Notes: generated by a model from the sequence alone, not told the origin. A DNA stretch of 64,000 bases from Anaerolineae bacterium (GCA_023151115.1 JAKLJP010000011.1:62001-126000), one strand, 5' to 3'; positions 15,389 through 24,760 are shown, counted from the stretch's first letter. Program-made: numbers and translations.

Positions 15389-16993
15389 TCAAGGTTGATA
15401 ATCTAATAAAATTGTCCCGCTTTCATCGGCCACTTGAACCTGGACGGGCTGGGCCGGCGCGGCGAACTCCCACCGCAGCGGGGTGGCCGGGTCGGCGGTA
15501 AAGGGTTGCGTGAGAACTGTTGTCTCCCCGGCCAAAACGGTGATTGTACCCCCAAGCGGGCGCGATACCAAAAGTGACAGGCTGGTTTGATGGAGGTGGA
15601 TGGCGGCGTGTTCGTTGGCCCAGGTAAGGCCGCCCAGCCCGGCCAGCGGCCACCAGCGCTCACGCCACTCGATGGGCCCGCCGGGCGGCACGGTCACGTC
15701 GTCTTTGGGCCAGAAGCCGCGATTGGCTCCACCCCACAACTCAAAATATTGCGAGCCGTCGTCGGTGTAGCTTTTATCGGGAAAAGTTGTACTGAAGGCA
15801 AAAAGTTTGTTGCCGGGCACTTCACCGGGCCGGATGAGGCGGGCCACGCCGACGTTGGTTTCCGGGTTGTAAGCGCCGATAAAGGGCGCAGCCATATTCG
15901 GCACAAAAAAGCCCAGATAGTTGGCCCACTGGCTGTACTGGCGCAGGTCGGTCTGACCGGCTAAAGGCCAGGACGACTCTTGCCGCTCGCCGGGGACGGT
16001 CCAGCCTGCCTCGCCTCGACTGTGGACGATGATTTTGTCGGTGGGGACGATAAATTGGGTCTGGGGCGACATCGAGGCCGCGCCGAGGGTCAAGGCGGCG
16101 TTGGTCCAGAACTGCACCGGCACGGCCTGGCCGGTTTTGTTGACCAGCCGGGGGGCGACGGTGAAGGCGGCGCTGTCGGGCGGCAAGGTGACGGTAACTT
16201 CCGCGCCGACACGGCCCTCGGCGGTGTCGCTCAGGGTAATACTTGCGCCTTCGCTGTTGACACTGGTGCTGTAAAACCAGGGCACGCCGAAGCGATAGCC
16301 GTGCTCCTGGGTGGGGTAGGCCCATTCCATGCCGCCGGTTGCCAGCCACCAGTTGGCTTCATACGGCTGCAACACGCCGTAACGCGAGGGTTTGACGACG
16401 GGGTTGTGATAAAAAATCTCCTGCCCGGTCGCCTTGACGACGGCGCTGTAGAGCCGCCCGCCCAGTTCGGGTAGAAAGGTGAGCCGGAGGTAGGTATTTT
16501 CCAGGACGACGCCGGTGTAGTCTTTGGGCGCGGGGGCCGGGTTGGCGGCCTCGAAGGCGGCGCGGTCGAAGTAGAAAACCGGCATTTTGTAAACCGGGTC
16601 CGTCTGCTCGGTCAGAAAATCCCAGAGGGGGTAGGTGGGCAGGGTGACAGTGGTGAGGGAAACCTGAGGCGAGGAGGCGGGGGGCGAGGACATGAGGTTT
16701 GGTGAGGTGGAGGTAGGCGAGGCGGTAAGGGTAGGGGAGGCGACAGGTACAGGTGTAGCCGGGGGCGGGGTGGGTTGGGATACGGTTGGTTCAGGCTCGA
16801 CCGGGGTAGGGCTGCTGACTGGGCTGGCTGTAGGCGGTACAGCGGTTGGCGTGACGTGGGTCATCGCTGGCGGGGTGGGAGTGGCCGGTACGGTCTTGGG
16901 TGCTGGGGCGGCTGCGCTGCCGCAGGCGGTGATTAAAAAGGCCGCCAGAAGTAATACTCCCCGGGCGGCGAGGTGTTGCCTGTGAGATGTCAT
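15389..16993 (-). CDS. DUF5107-domain lipoprotein
   Basis: 534 residues. The signal LLLAAFLITAC ends in a good lipobox (ITAC), followed by a TPTP/SPTP linker to ~residue 110. The folded part begins with LENTYLRLTFLPELGGRLYS, then IFYHNPVVKPSRYGVL, which is the DUF5107 signature (a galactose-mutarotase-like beta-sandwich, often associated with carbohydrate processing). The C-terminal ~80 residues form a small beta domain. It is lipid-anchored outside the membrane and may bind sugars. It is upstream of the PD40 protein gene on the same strand. Confidence 0.82.
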   Translation of the reverse strand: MTSHRQHLAARGVLLLAAFLITACGSAAAPAPKTVPATPTPPAMTHVTPTAVPPTASPVSSPTPVEPEPTVSQPTPPPATPVPVASPTLTASPTSTSPNLMSSPPASSPQVSLTTVTLPTYPLWDFLTEQTDPVYKMPVFYFDRAAFEAANPAPAPKDYTGVVLENTYLRLTFLPELGGRLYSAVVKATGQEIFYHNPVVKPSRYGVLQPYEANWWLATGGMEWAYPTQEHGYRFGVPWFYSTSVNSEGASITLSDTAEGRVGAEVTVTLPPDSAAFTVAPRLVNKTGQAVPVQFWTNAALTLGAASMSPQTQFIVPTDKIIVHSRGEAGWTVPGERQESSWPLAGQTDLRQYSQWANYLGFFVPNMAAPFIGAYNPETNVGVARLIRPGEVPGNKLFAFSTTFPDKSYTDDGSQYFELWGGANRGFWPKDDVTVPPGGPIEWRERWWPLAGLGGLTWANEHAAIHLHQTSLSLLVSRPLGGTITVLAGETTVLTQPFTADPATPLRWEFAAPAQPVQVQVADESGTILLDYQP

Positions 16994-17045
16994 ACGAGGC
17001 GGTATGATAGCATTAAACGGGGGGATTGTCCAAACTGGGGAATGG

Positions 17046-17074
17046 TTGGAGGGTAGGGGGAATGATGTTATAAT
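17046..17074 (+). promoter_or_regulatory. Putative sigma70 promoter for antitoxin-like gene
   Basis: TTGGAG at 17046-17051 and a perfect TATAAT at 17069-17074 are 17 nt apart, 41 nt ahead of the ATG at 17116. Confidence 0.45.
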
Positions 17075-17115
17075 AAAGTAGCAGTAATGACCAAGTAGAA
17101 ATGAAGGGGTGACCT

Positions 17116-17328
17116 ATGAAAACGATTGAAACAACAGCCCTGGTAAATGATGAAGGAGAACTGATTTTGCGGTTACAGTTGCCTTCAACCTTTGTGCCCG
17201 GCGAACATCGGGTGGTGCTGGTGATTGAGGAAACGCCAACCCTAACCGACGAGACGCCGCCGCTCCAACTAGAGGTTTTTGCCTGGCCCGGCTGGGCTGC
17301 CGAGGCCACCTTCCGCCGGGAGGACTGA
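17116..17328 (+). CDS. Small antitoxin-like beta protein
   Basis: 70 residues: MKTIETTALVNDEGELILRL, then VPGEHRVVLVIEE, and ends WPGWAAEATFRRED before a TGA. The start and the E(W)PGW...RRED end resemble small proteins encoded just upstream of PIN-type toxins in Chloroflexota and cyanobacteria. Family members usually continue a few residues beyond RRED, so this TGA may be a premature stop. GGGGTGA precedes the start. No toxin gene follows; instead a decayed HTH frame does. Confidence 0.5.
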   Translation: MKTIETTALVNDEGELILRLQLPSTFVPGEHRVVLVIEETPTLTDETPPLQLEVFAWPGWAAEATFRRED

Positions 17329-17667
17329 TATGAATTATATCTGCAATTGGCCGAAGAGCTAGAGATGCTACAAGATATTGGCGATTATGATGCGATCAGG
17401 ACAAAGGTTGAGCGGGGTGAAGAAGAATTAATCCCGAGCGATGTGGTTTACGCGATTATGGAGGGTGAAAACCCGATTAAAGTTTGGTGAGAATACCGGC
17501 GCCTGACCCAGCAGCAGTTAGCCCAGGCGGCGGGGATCAGCACGCCCTATTTATCGCAACTGGAAACGGGCAAACGCACCGGCGCTGCCGAAGTATTAGC
17601 CGCGATTGCCAAAGTTCTAAAGGTATCCCTGGATGAAATTTTGGTATTACTGGAAAAAGGCTCATAG
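17329..17667 (+). pseudogene. Decayed XRE-type helix-turn-helix gene
   Basis: The same frame as the preceding gene continues through its TGA with YELYLQLAEELEMLQDIGDY and ERGEEELIPSDVVYAIMEG, then NPIKVW, a TGA at 17488, and EYRRLTQQQLAQAAGIS, PYLSQLETGKRTGAAEVLAA. The HTH half is clearly XRE. Relatives usually read VWREYRGLT at this place, so TGA probably replaced an Arg CGA by one C-to-T change. No in-frame ATG gives a start. An ATG at 17330 is in a different frame and ends after ten codons. Other genes here use TGA as a normal stop, so recoding is unlikely. Confidence 0.7.
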
Positions 17668-17685
17668 AACCGGTTCTTTTCTTTT

Positions 17686-19800
17686 CTAATAACTCAATCT
17701 CGCATAATACGTCTCCTGGGCCGCAGCGCGGGCCGCTTGCAGAGTGACAATGCCCCGTTCGGCCAGGAGGGGGATGAGCTTGAGGAAGATTTCGCCGGTG
17801 AGGATGGCGTCGCCCAGGGAGGTGTGGCGGCCAATGATGGTGATGCCCAGCCGCCGGGCGATGGCTTCCAGGCTGTGGCCTTCGAGGTTGGGGTGGATGA
17901 CCGCCGACAGAAGCAGGGTGTCCAACACCGGGTTGATAAATTTGACCCCGGTTTGGGCCTCTTTTAGCTGCAACAGACGCATGTCAAAGGCAGCATTGTG
18001 GGCCACCAGCACGGTGTCTTCGCTGAAGCGGCAGAATTGGGGCAGCACCTGTTCGATGGTCGGCTGGCCTTGTAGCATGTCGGGCGAGATGCCGTGAATG
18101 TTGATCGAGGCGCGCGAGATGGCCCGGCGCGGGTCAACCAGTTGGTCAAAAATTTCCTGGCGCAGCAGCCGGCCGTTGACAATACGCACCGCGCCGATGG
18201 AGATAATTTCATCGCCGTCGGAGGGACTCAGGCCGGTCGTTTCGGTGTCGAACACGGTATAGGTCAGTTCCGATAGAGGGCGCTGGTCAAGTTCCGGTTT
18301 CTGGCCGGGCTGGTGGAACAGGTCAAAGTCGTAATATTCAGGCCGGCTTTCCTGGGCAATAGAGACGCTGCGCACCGGCTTGGGCTGGGTGGTGGGGAGT
18401 AACAGCCGAAAATAGGCGCTGCTGCTGGCCGGGTCGGCCTGGCACCACACTTCGCCGCCGTGGCGCTCGGCCACTTCGCGCAAGGTCAGGGGCATGCCTT
18501 CGCCCTCGGTGATAAGGGTTTGATTTTGCCAGCTCCACAGAATTTCCATATCGGTTGAGCCATCGGGCCAGAGCAAATCTAACACGGCAAAGCGGCCCGA
18601 GGCCTTCAAACGCAGGGTCACTTGCTGGATGTCGCACTCGGCTTTAAGCCGGGCCATCAGATAGGTCAGGGCCTGAACCACCGCATAGGTGTCTACTTTA
18701 AGCCACAAATTAGCTTCTGGAATTTCCAGGGTGGTGGTCACGCCCAACTTATCCTCAAAGCGATGTTGAATGGCCCACAACAAATCGCTGCCCAGCATCT
18801 CCTCCAACTGCCAATCGGTCTTCAAATCTTCGGCGTATTCAGCGGTGGTCTGGTTGAGTCGGGTGCTGAGGGTAAGCGACTCATCATAAATAACGTGGCG
18901 CAACTGCTCCAGCTTGGCCTCATCCATTTCGGGATACTCCCGGATGGTTTCGATGGCGGCGCGGATGCTGCCCAGCGAGGCGCGGACCCCCTCGGTGAGG
19001 GCCTGAAGCAGTATATCACGGCGGTGGCTGGTTTGCAGTTGGCGGGTAATATCTTCCAGGGTCAGGATAAAGCCGCGCAGCGCCTGCTGCGGGTCTAGCA
19101 CCAGGGCAAGGCGGGCGCGCATGAGTTGTCCGTTGGCGGCTGCGGTGACAAACTGCGAGACCAGCGGGCCGTTCTGTTTCTGGCTGCGATAGAGCAGGTT
19201 TTCCAGGGCATAGGTAATGGCGTGGCGGTCCATCAGGCCAAAGACAGAGCGGCCCAGCCCAACAAAGCCGCCGGCGCCGGGCAGGGTTTCGGGGCCGGGC
19301 GTCTGGCTGAGCAGTTGTCTGGCCCGGCTGTTATAGAGCAAAATCTGCCCTTCGATGTTGCAAACCAGCACGCCTTCGGTTAACTCCGACATCAAGACCG
19401 ACAGCCGGTTTTTCTCTTCTTCCAGGTCGGCCCTGGCCCGCCGGATTTTGTCATCCTCGTCGGCCAGGAGGATTTGATAGCGGTCGGCAAAAGTGTTGGC
19501 AGTTTCAGCCAGTTGGCGCATTTCGTCCGGGCCGGTCGGCTGGATGCGGTGGGCAGGGTTGACTGTGAGAATCAGCTTCATTTCTTCGGCCAGCCGGCGG
19601 GCCACAAAAAGATAGTTTTGGAAAAAGTGATTGAGGACAAAGGCCAGCGCCAGCAGCAAAACAAAAAGCAGCAGCAAGAGCCAGATGGCCCAATCGCCCA
19701 CCGTCGCCGAATTGAAGATGAGGGCGGCTGCCACCAGGCCCAGGATGACCAGGCCGATATTCGCTGCTTTGAGGATAAATTCAAGCCGTGAACGACTCAT
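17686..19800 (-). CDS. Membrane HAMP/PAS pseudokinase fused to DnaQ-like 3'-5' exonuclease
   Basis: 704 residues. Two membrane helices (~13-60) lead to a HAMP-like and coiled-coil segment (65-135) and a PAS domain (~137-255). A HisKA/HATPase-like region (260-470) has [19 protein letters not shown] where SHELRTPL is expected (no His), and the N-box is degenerate. The C-terminus (510-690) is a DEDDh exonuclease: FDTET (D518, E520), HNAAFD (D606) and H659-D664. This architecture occurs next to ActP-like symporters and DUF294 proteins in acetate-uptake clusters, and the same neighbours are present here. The substrate and the signal are unknown. It overlaps the upstream receiver gene by 20 nt. Confidence 0.85.
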   Translation of the reverse strand: MSRSRLEFILKAANIGLVILGLVAAALIFNSATVGDWAIWLLLLLFVLLLALAFVLNHFFQNYLFVARRLAEEMKLILTVNPAHRIQPTGPDEMRQLAETANTFADRYQILLADEDDKIRRARADLEEEKNRLSVLMSELTEGVLVCNIEGQILLYNSRARQLLSQTPGPETLPGAGGFVGLGRSVFGLMDRHAITYALENLLYRSQKQNGPLVSQFVTAAANGQLMRARLALVLDPQQALRGFILTLEDITRQLQTSHRRDILLQALTEGVRASLGSIRAAIETIREYPEMDEAKLEQLRHVIYDESLTLSTRLNQTTAEYAEDLKTDWQLEEMLGSDLLWAIQHRFEDKLGVTTTLEIPEANLWLKVDTYAVVQALTYLMARLKAECDIQQVTLRLKASGRFAVLDLLWPDGSTDMEILWSWQNQTLITEGEGMPLTLREVAERHGGEVWCQADPASSSAYFRLLLPTTQPKPVRSVSIAQESRPEYYDFDLFHQPGQKPELDQRPLSELTYTVFDTETTGLSPSDGDEIISIGAVRIVNGRLLRQEIFDQLVDPRRAISRASINIHGISPDMLQGQPTIEQVLPQFCRFSEDTVLVAHNAAFDMRLLQLKEAQTGVKFINPVLDTLLLSAVIHPNLEGHSLEAIARRLGITIIGRHTSLGDAILTGEIFLKLIPLLAERGIVTLQAARAAAQETYYARLSY

Positions 19801-20167
19801 TGTTTCTCAAAATATCCCGTACCTGGGCTAACAATTCCTTGGTAGAAAAAGGTTTTGTGACATAAGCATCGGCTCCCAGGGCCAGGCCCTTGGTCACTTC
19901 GACCTCCCGGCCTTTGGCGGTGAGCATAATGATTTTGATGCGCTGCCAGGCCGGGTTTTCGCGCACCCGCCGGCAGACCTCAAAGCCGTTGATGTGGGGC
20001 ATCATCACGTCGAGCAGAATCAAATCCGGCTCAAAGGCAGCGACCTGCTCCATGGCCTCCTGGCCGTTGTGGGCAATCCGCAGGTCGTAGCCGGCCTGGG
20101 CGATGAGAAATTCCAGCGAGATGACAATATTCGTTTCGTCGTCAACAATCAAAACTTTTTGGGACAA
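19781..20167 (-). CDS. Stand-alone receiver protein of the uptake module
   Basis: 128 residues, a receiver only: VDDETN, phospho-Asp in [30 protein letters not shown] and KPFSTKELL. The start is a TTG with GAGGA nine nt upstream. It is about 75% similar by eye to the receiver at 27458-27838, so the two are paralogues. It overlaps the exonuclease-fusion gene, suggesting translational coupling. The fused SSS-kinase at 27850 is the likely phosphate donor. Confidence 0.88.
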   Translation of the reverse strand: MSQKVLIVDDETNIVISLEFLIAQAGYDLRIAHNGQEAMEQVAAFEPDLILLDVMMPHINGFEVCRRVRENPAWQRIKIIMLTAKGREVEVTKGLALGADAYVTKPFSTKELLAQVRDILRNNESFTA

Positions 20168-20199
20168 AACGGATTTTCCTCAAATTGAAGTTACCAGTC

Positions 20200-20595
20200 T
20201 CACGTTTCAGGGGCCGACCTGGGAAAAACGCGGCCCATGATGAAGCCGCCCACTGCCCCATACAACAAGCCAACCATCAGGCCCAGGGCAATGACCAGCG
20301 GACTGTCCGGCGCGGCTATGAGGGCCAGGGTCAGGCCGGTTACCAGGCCGCACAAGCCAAGCACAACAGCCCCGGTGCGCTCTCCCCCCATCCACCCGAC
20401 GATGCCACCGCCGATGGCCCAGAGTAAGGCCATGAGCAGGGCCATCCCCCGCATATTAACCACAGCTTCCAGCGAGATTCGCCCCATGAATTGGGCAATG
20501 ATATAAGGCAGCAGAGTGGCGGTCAGGCTGACGCCACCCATACCCCCGACCAGCGCCCCAAAGAGGGCGCGCCAGATTGAGCGTTTTTGAAGCAT
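20200..20595 (-). CDS. Glycine-rich small membrane protein
   Basis: 131 residues with four hydrophobic Gly-rich helices: ALFGALVGGMGGVSLTATLL, MALLMALLWAIGGGIVGWMG, AVVLGLCGLVTGLTLALIAA and VIALGLMVGLLYGAVGGFIM. I do not recognise the family. It lies between the transporter and the receiver gene on the same strand with 12-33 nt gaps, so it is probably part of that operon. Confidence 0.7.
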   Translation of the reverse strand: MLQKRSIWRALFGALVGGMGGVSLTATLLPYIIAQFMGRISLEAVVNMRGMALLMALLWAIGGGIVGWMGGERTGAVVLGLCGLVTGLTLALIAAPDSPLVIALGLMVGLLYGAVGGFIMGRVFPRSAPET

Positions 20596-20607
20596 TATTT
20601 GTTCCGT

Positions 20608-22080
20608 TCAGATAAAAAAGATAACTGTAATCACGATAAAAACCGGGATCAGAATGGGTAGAGAATATTTGTAAATATAGGTAAAGAAATCGGGCATTTT
20701 GTAGCCCCATTCATCGGCAATGGCCTTGACCATAAAGTTTGGCCCATTGCCGATGTAGGTATTGGCCCCCATAAACACCGACCCCAACGAGATAGCCGTC
20801 AAAAATTCGGTGGTCACTTCCAGGTGGGCCAGGTCAGCCGGGATTTGATAAACGCCGGGATTAGCCGCCGTCAAACCCTGGGCCAGGGATAAAAAAGTCA
20901 GATAGGTTGGCGCATTGTCGAGCACCGAAGATAACCCGCCGCTGGCCCAGAAAAACTGCCATGTTTCCGTCACGCCGATGCTGGCCCCATTGGCCTTGAG
21001 AATTTCCAGGGCCGGGATCATAGCAATAAAAATACCGATAAACAGGTAGGCCACCTCTAAAATAGGCGCAAAGGTGAAGTTATTCTCCCGGCGTGTTTCG
21101 GCGCTCAACGGCGAGGTGAGCAGCGACAGGCCGGCCATCATCAACATTAAATATTCCCGCAAAAATTTCAGGGGGCCGCTGTCAAGGCCCCAGGCGGCCA
21201 GGTTATTGGGGGTGATAAAAATCACCGCCAGCAGCACCCCAACCAACCACACAAAATTTAGACCCCCCTTCATTTTCAGCGGGCGGTAAAATTTGGTATC
21301 GAGCTTCAAAGCGTAGTCTGTCTCCTTTTTATAACTCAAGGTGTCCCAGACAAAAAAGATGGTCAGAACCAGGGCCAGCGCCACCAGCCATTCGGCCACC
21401 AACTTGAGCGTCCAGAAAAAGGGGACGCCTTTTAGATACCCCAAAAACAGGGGCGGGTCGCCGATGGGCAGCAGGCAGCCGCCGATGTTGCTGACGATAA
21501 AGATAAAAAAGACCGGAATATGAACGGTGTGCTGCCGCTCCGAGTTTGTTCTGAGCAAAGGCCGAATGAGCAGCACGCTGGCCCCGGTAGTGCCGATAAA
21601 ATTGGCCAGAACCGCGCCAATGCCTAAAAAAGTAATGTTCACTAGCGGCGTGGCCTTCAAATCGCCTTCCAGGTAAATGCCCCCGGAAATAACAAACAGG
21701 GCAAACAGTAGGGCGATAAACGAGAAGTACTCTTCCAGGCTGTGTTGGAGGGGCGTCCAATCCTCCAACACAGCCAGCAGCACAATGACCGGCAAAGCCC
21801 ACAACAGGGCGATAATTAACTTATTGCGATTACTCTCCCACATGTGCCCCAGGCGGCTGTGCGGAAAGTTGGCTGCCGTAAAGGACATCACCCCAATGGT
21901 CAACAGCAAGCCTACAAAGGGGACAATGGACCAGAGCGGTAGTTCCAGGGTGGTATGCGGCTCATTCGGTTCTTCCGAAAGCAGCGGAGCGGCCTGGGCC
22001 GGCCAGGGTAGGAACACGCTTGCCGCAAGCAGCAGAATCACTATAATCCCAACCAAGTATTGAGTTTTTAATTTCGCCAT
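20608..22080 (-). CDS. CitMHS/NhaD-type ion transporter
   Basis: 490 residues from the ATG at 22080, with AGGTGG five nt upstream; an in-frame GTG three codons earlier sits inside that Shine-Dalgarno. It has about eleven membrane segments. The segments GTTGASVLLIRPLL and SNIGGCLLPIGDPPLFLGYL are characteristic of the ArsB/NhaD/CitMHS superfamily (Na+/H+ antiporters and citrate or dicarboxylate carriers). The N-terminus has an extra hydrophobic segment that may be a cleaved signal. Within an acetate/solute-uptake locus, an antiporter that resets the sodium gradient is a reasonable inference. The substrate is not proven. Confidence 0.8.
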   Translation of the reverse strand: MAKLKTQYLVGIIVILLLAASVFLPWPAQAAPLLSEEPNEPHTTLELPLWSIVPFVGLLLTIGVMSFTAANFPHSRLGHMWESNRNKLIIALLWALPVIVLLAVLEDWTPLQHSLEEYFSFIALLFALFVISGGIYLEGDLKATPLVNITFLGIGAVLANFIGTTGASVLLIRPLLRTNSERQHTVHIPVFFIFIVSNIGGCLLPIGDPPLFLGYLKGVPFFWTLKLVAEWLVALALVLTIFFVWDTLSYKKETDYALKLDTKFYRPLKMKGGLNFVWLVGVLLAVIFITPNNLAAWGLDSGPLKFLREYLMLMMAGLSLLTSPLSAETRRENNFTFAPILEVAYLFIGIFIAMIPALEILKANGASIGVTETWQFFWASGGLSSVLDNAPTYLTFLSLAQGLTAANPGVYQIPADLAHLEVTTEFLTAISLGSVFMGANTYIGNGPNFMVKAIADEWGYKMPDFFTYIYKYSLPILIPVFIVITVIFFI

Positions 22081-22137
22081 TTTTTCCACCTAAAGGTAAG
22101 GGTTATCGGTGCGCTGGGGAGGTAGAATAGAATCAAG

Positions 22138-22572
22138 ATGAACGGAAAAAATTTGGCCCAGAGTGTTTGGTCAATCCACGGCGCGGGCTGGCTTGGGGCC
22201 GGGCTGGCGGGGGCATGGTTGACCCTATACTGGTTTAATCATCTTTACGCTGCCAACTTGGGGTGGTTGGGGCTAACAACCTTGATTGTGGCAGGCGGAG
22301 TGGCGACTCATCTCTACCAGCGGCGCAAAGCCAAGCTTACTGTCTGTTCTATAAAATCGCAAATCCGTCCGCTGCAAGTCAGTTGTTTGGCCGCCCAAGC
22401 CCTGGGCGTGCAATGGCTGTGGTATGCCGAATCACCTCACTTTTGGGCCGCCTGGCCCTTTTTAGCCTGGACCGGCTGGCCTTATCTCTTTATTATCAGC
22501 GGCGTGGCCGGCCTGGGCTGGCTGAGCCTCTGGTGCGATTGCCGTGACGAAGCGTTGATGGTTGAAGGTTGA
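22138..22572 (+). CDS. Small integral membrane protein
   Basis: 144 residues, about four membrane helices (AGWLGAGLAGAWLTLYWF, LGWLGLTTLIVAGGVATHLY, FWAAWPFLAWTGWPYLFII, ISGVAGLGWLSLWCDC). No family recognised. It is transcribed divergently from the transporter gene, 57 bp apart, and is the only plus-strand gene inside the uptake module. A GGAGGT lies rather far (about 15 nt) from the ATG. Confidence 0.6.
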   Translation: MNGKNLAQSVWSIHGAGWLGAGLAGAWLTLYWFNHLYAANLGWLGLTTLIVAGGVATHLYQRRKAKLTVCSIKSQIRPLQVSCLAAQALGVQWLWYAESPHFWAAWPFLAWTGWPYLFIISGVAGLGWLSLWCDCRDEALMVEG

Positions 22573-22581
22573 ACGTTCAAC
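22568..22581. terminator. Short palindrome between convergent genes
   Basis: GTTGAACGTTCAAC followed by GTTTT lies at the stop of the plus-strand membrane protein gene and 27 nt before the stop of the convergent CBS-domain gene. It is a weak terminator candidate, and also repeats the GTTGAA word of its flanks. Confidence 0.4.
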
Positions 22582-22607
22582 GTTTTAACATTTAACCTGA
22601 CAACGCT

Positions 22608-24413
22608 TTACCCCAGCCGCCTGGTTTGAAAATGAGAGGCCGTTAGCTCCTGAACTTCACGGATTGCCAGAAATGCCTCTTTGAGATGCCGGCGCTCCAG
22701 GGCCGAAAGCTGCTCCAGTTTCACCCGGTTGGTGGGGGCGTGGTCGGCCTGGTAGGCCCGAAGCTGTGTTCGCAGCCGCAAGTATAAGGTGAAACGAAAC
22801 GCCTCGGCCAGGAGTTCGGCCCCTGCCTGGCTCAAGGTTCCTGCCTGCCCGGCTGTCTCCAGCCGAGCCAACGTAGACCGGGCCAAACTGCCGACCTCTA
22901 AGGCGTACAGCCGAGCCAATCCCACAATCGGGGCAATGCCTCCTTTCTTTAAATCTACACCCTCTTGTTCGGTCTTAATCCGCTGAAAAAAACCCAGGGG
23001 CGGCTGAAATTCCAGGGCGGCGCGGGCCAGATGAGCCAGAAACAGCCCGTGTTTACCGGCGGCGCCCAAAATTTCCTCCAGAGGTTCAAGGCTCAAACTG
23101 CCGTGAACCTGCCGAAAATCAAAAAAGATGGCGGCTTCCAGCAGGGCCTGGGGTTCGGGCGTATAGACCCACGTTTTGAAAAGCCGTAGCCATTGCTCCA
23201 GCGGCCGCCGCCACTGGGTAGCCATATAGTTGCCGGGGCAGGGTGGAAAACCGGCCTGTTGCAGCCCGGTCACCACCCGCTCGGCCAGTTGTTCAAAATA
23301 AAGCTGGGCCGCCGGACTGTCATCGCCATAAATCAGGGCGTTGTCTTGATCGGTCAGCAGCGCTTGCTCTTGCCGCCCCTCGGAGCCAAAAACAATCCAG
23401 GCATAGGGAGTTGGCGGCGGGCCAAGCTCGGCTTCGGCCAATTTTAGCAACTGACGAATCAGCGCATCGTTGACGCTGGCGACCATGCGGCCAATCTGGA
23501 TGACATCGAGGCCGCTCCTGAACAGGGTTTCAACCATGCCGGCAATTTCCCGATCATATTCAGCCAGACTGTCCAGGTGGGCCATTTGGCCCACCCGTTT
23601 GAGCAGGTAGACCGGACTTTTGAGCTGATGACGCAGCAGGTCGGTATCGGTGATGACGCCCACAATCTGATTCTGCCGGGTCAGCGGGAGATGGTGGATA
23701 TTTTCCTGGAGCATGAACAAGAGCGCGGCATACACCGGCGTTTCGGTGGGCAGGGTTTTGAGTGGCTGGCTCATCACCTGCCGGGCTGGAGTCTCCGGCC
23801 CCAGACCCTCGGCCAGCACCCGGCTGCGCAGGTCACGGTCGGTGAGAATGCCGGGTGGTTGGCCGGCCACCAGCACCGAGCTAATCCGGGCCTCGCGCAT
23901 GCACCGTGCTGCTTCGGCTACAGACGCATCGGGGCTGACAAATACCGGGGAGCGGGCCAGCAGAGTTTCTGCCGGAGTCATCATATTGCCGGCCAGCGGC
24001 GAGGTTTCCCGGCTGGAAGCCCGCTGCAGCCGCTGGCTTAAACTTTTCAGAAAAAATTCGGCCAGGGCCGTGTGGTCCAGCAGCGGGCGAAAAGCTTCCC
24101 CTGGGATTTGATAGGTCAGGGTCTCTTCTTCGGCAATCACATCAAAGGCCGGGGAGTTGCCGCTGAGCAGCGAGGCGTAGCCAAACAGGTCGCCCTCTTC
24201 TAGCAGTTGCACCACCTGCCCCTCATGCTCAAGCCGTACCGCCCCCTCTCGAATGAGGTAGAGAAACCGGCTGGGGTGGCCGCCGCGAACCAAAATCTGG
24301 TGGTTGCGAGAGAAGCGGGCCGGCTTCAGGCTGGCCGCCACCTGTTCAAGTTCAGCCTCGGTTAACCGGTCGAAGGGAGGCTGCCGGCGCACAAAATCAA
24401 TAGGCTCCACCAC
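22608..24413 (-). CDS. cNMP-binding, CBS-pair, DUF294 nucleotidyltransferase-like protein
   Basis: 601 residues. The N-terminal cyclic-nucleotide-binding fold (~1-125) has LIREGAVRLEHEG and LLEEGDLFGYASLL. Two CBS domains follow (~150-270: VFVSPDASVAEAARCM, ILTDRDLRSRV, GVITDTDLLRH). Then comes a DUF294 nucleotidyltransferase-like domain with GSEGRQEQALLTDQDNAL and a DUF294_C helical domain. Proteins of this order are encoded beside ActP-like symporters and are thought to regulate them; the transferase target is unknown. The start is a GTG. It lies between the ActP-like gene and the transporter gene on the same strand. Confidence 0.9.
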   Translation of the reverse strand: MVEPIDFVRRQPPFDRLTEAELEQVAASLKPARFSRNHQILVRGGHPSRFLYLIREGAVRLEHEGQVVQLLEEGDLFGYASLLSGNSPAFDVIAEEETLTYQIPGEAFRPLLDHTALAEFFLKSLSQRLQRASSRETSPLAGNMMTPAETLLARSPVFVSPDASVAEAARCMREARISSVLVAGQPPGILTDRDLRSRVLAEGLGPETPARQVMSQPLKTLPTETPVYAALLFMLQENIHHLPLTRQNQIVGVITDTDLLRHQLKSPVYLLKRVGQMAHLDSLAEYDREIAGMVETLFRSGLDVIQIGRMVASVNDALIRQLLKLAEAELGPPPTPYAWIVFGSEGRQEQALLTDQDNALIYGDDSPAAQLYFEQLAERVVTGLQQAGFPPCPGNYMATQWRRPLEQWLRLFKTWVYTPEPQALLEAAIFFDFRQVHGSLSLEPLEEILGAAGKHGLFLAHLARAALEFQPPLGFFQRIKTEQEGVDLKKGGIAPIVGLARLYALEVGSLARSTLARLETAGQAGTLSQAGAELLAEAFRFTLYLRLRTQLRAYQADHAPTNRVKLEQLSALERRHLKEAFLAIREVQELTASHFQTRRLG

Positions 24414-24443
24414 GTTATCCTGATGGTAACTGTTCAGCCCTCA

Positions 24444-24524
24444 TGTCATTTCGAGGCCGTAGGCCGAGAAATCCTTACCGTGCTACATAGGTATCAAAGA
24501 TTTCTCCCTTCGGTCGAAATGACA
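24444..24524. repeat. REP-like TGTCATTTCGA repeat, copy 3
   Basis: TGTCATTTCGAGGCC...GAGAAATC at the left is mirrored by AGATTTCTCCCTTCGGTCGAAATGACA at the right. The 347-bp gap between the symporter and CBS genes holds this element and the two palindromes at 24555 and 24672. Confidence 0.8.
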
Positions 24525-24554
24525 TGCCTGAGCAATTACCCCTGATTAATGTTT

Positions 24555-24578
24555 GAGGGGTGCAACTTTGCACCCCTC
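24555..24578. terminator. Near-perfect palindrome GAGGGGTGCAA..TTGCACCCCTC
   Basis: An 11-bp perfect stem with a two-base centre (CT), followed by GATTTT on the plus strand. Both flanking genes run on the minus strand, so a simple terminator role is doubtful; it lies downstream of the ActP-like gene. Confidence 0.45.
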
Positions 24579-24671
24579 GATTTTACAACTCAACACTTTG
24601 CTCGACAACCCACGAGAGGTAGTTTGCCGCTATCTGCATGTATGTGCAAACAAACAAATTACGCGGGATTC

Positions 24672-24727
24672 GTAGTGACGACTTTAGTCGTTTTTTAGCT
24701 CCATTTTGCGACTGAAGTCGCCACTAC
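24672..24727. repeat. Inverted repeat GTAGTGACGACTTTAGTCG type
   Basis: GTAGTGACGACTTTAGTCG at 24672-24690 pairs with CGACTGAAGTCGCCACTAC at 24709-24727 with three mismatches. Each arm is itself palindromic (CGACT..AGTCG). It is 34 bp downstream of the ActP-like stop and has the form of a dispersed intergenic repeat. Confidence 0.7.
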
Positions 24728-24760
24728 AAACCTTCAAAACTTTTTTGTTTGTACCTAGCC

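Noticed and set aside
17116..17667. UGA recoding (selenocysteine or Trp) to give a longer protein
   Set aside because: Other genes here end in TGA, no SECIS-like stem is clear after 17488, and the residue in relatives is Arg.
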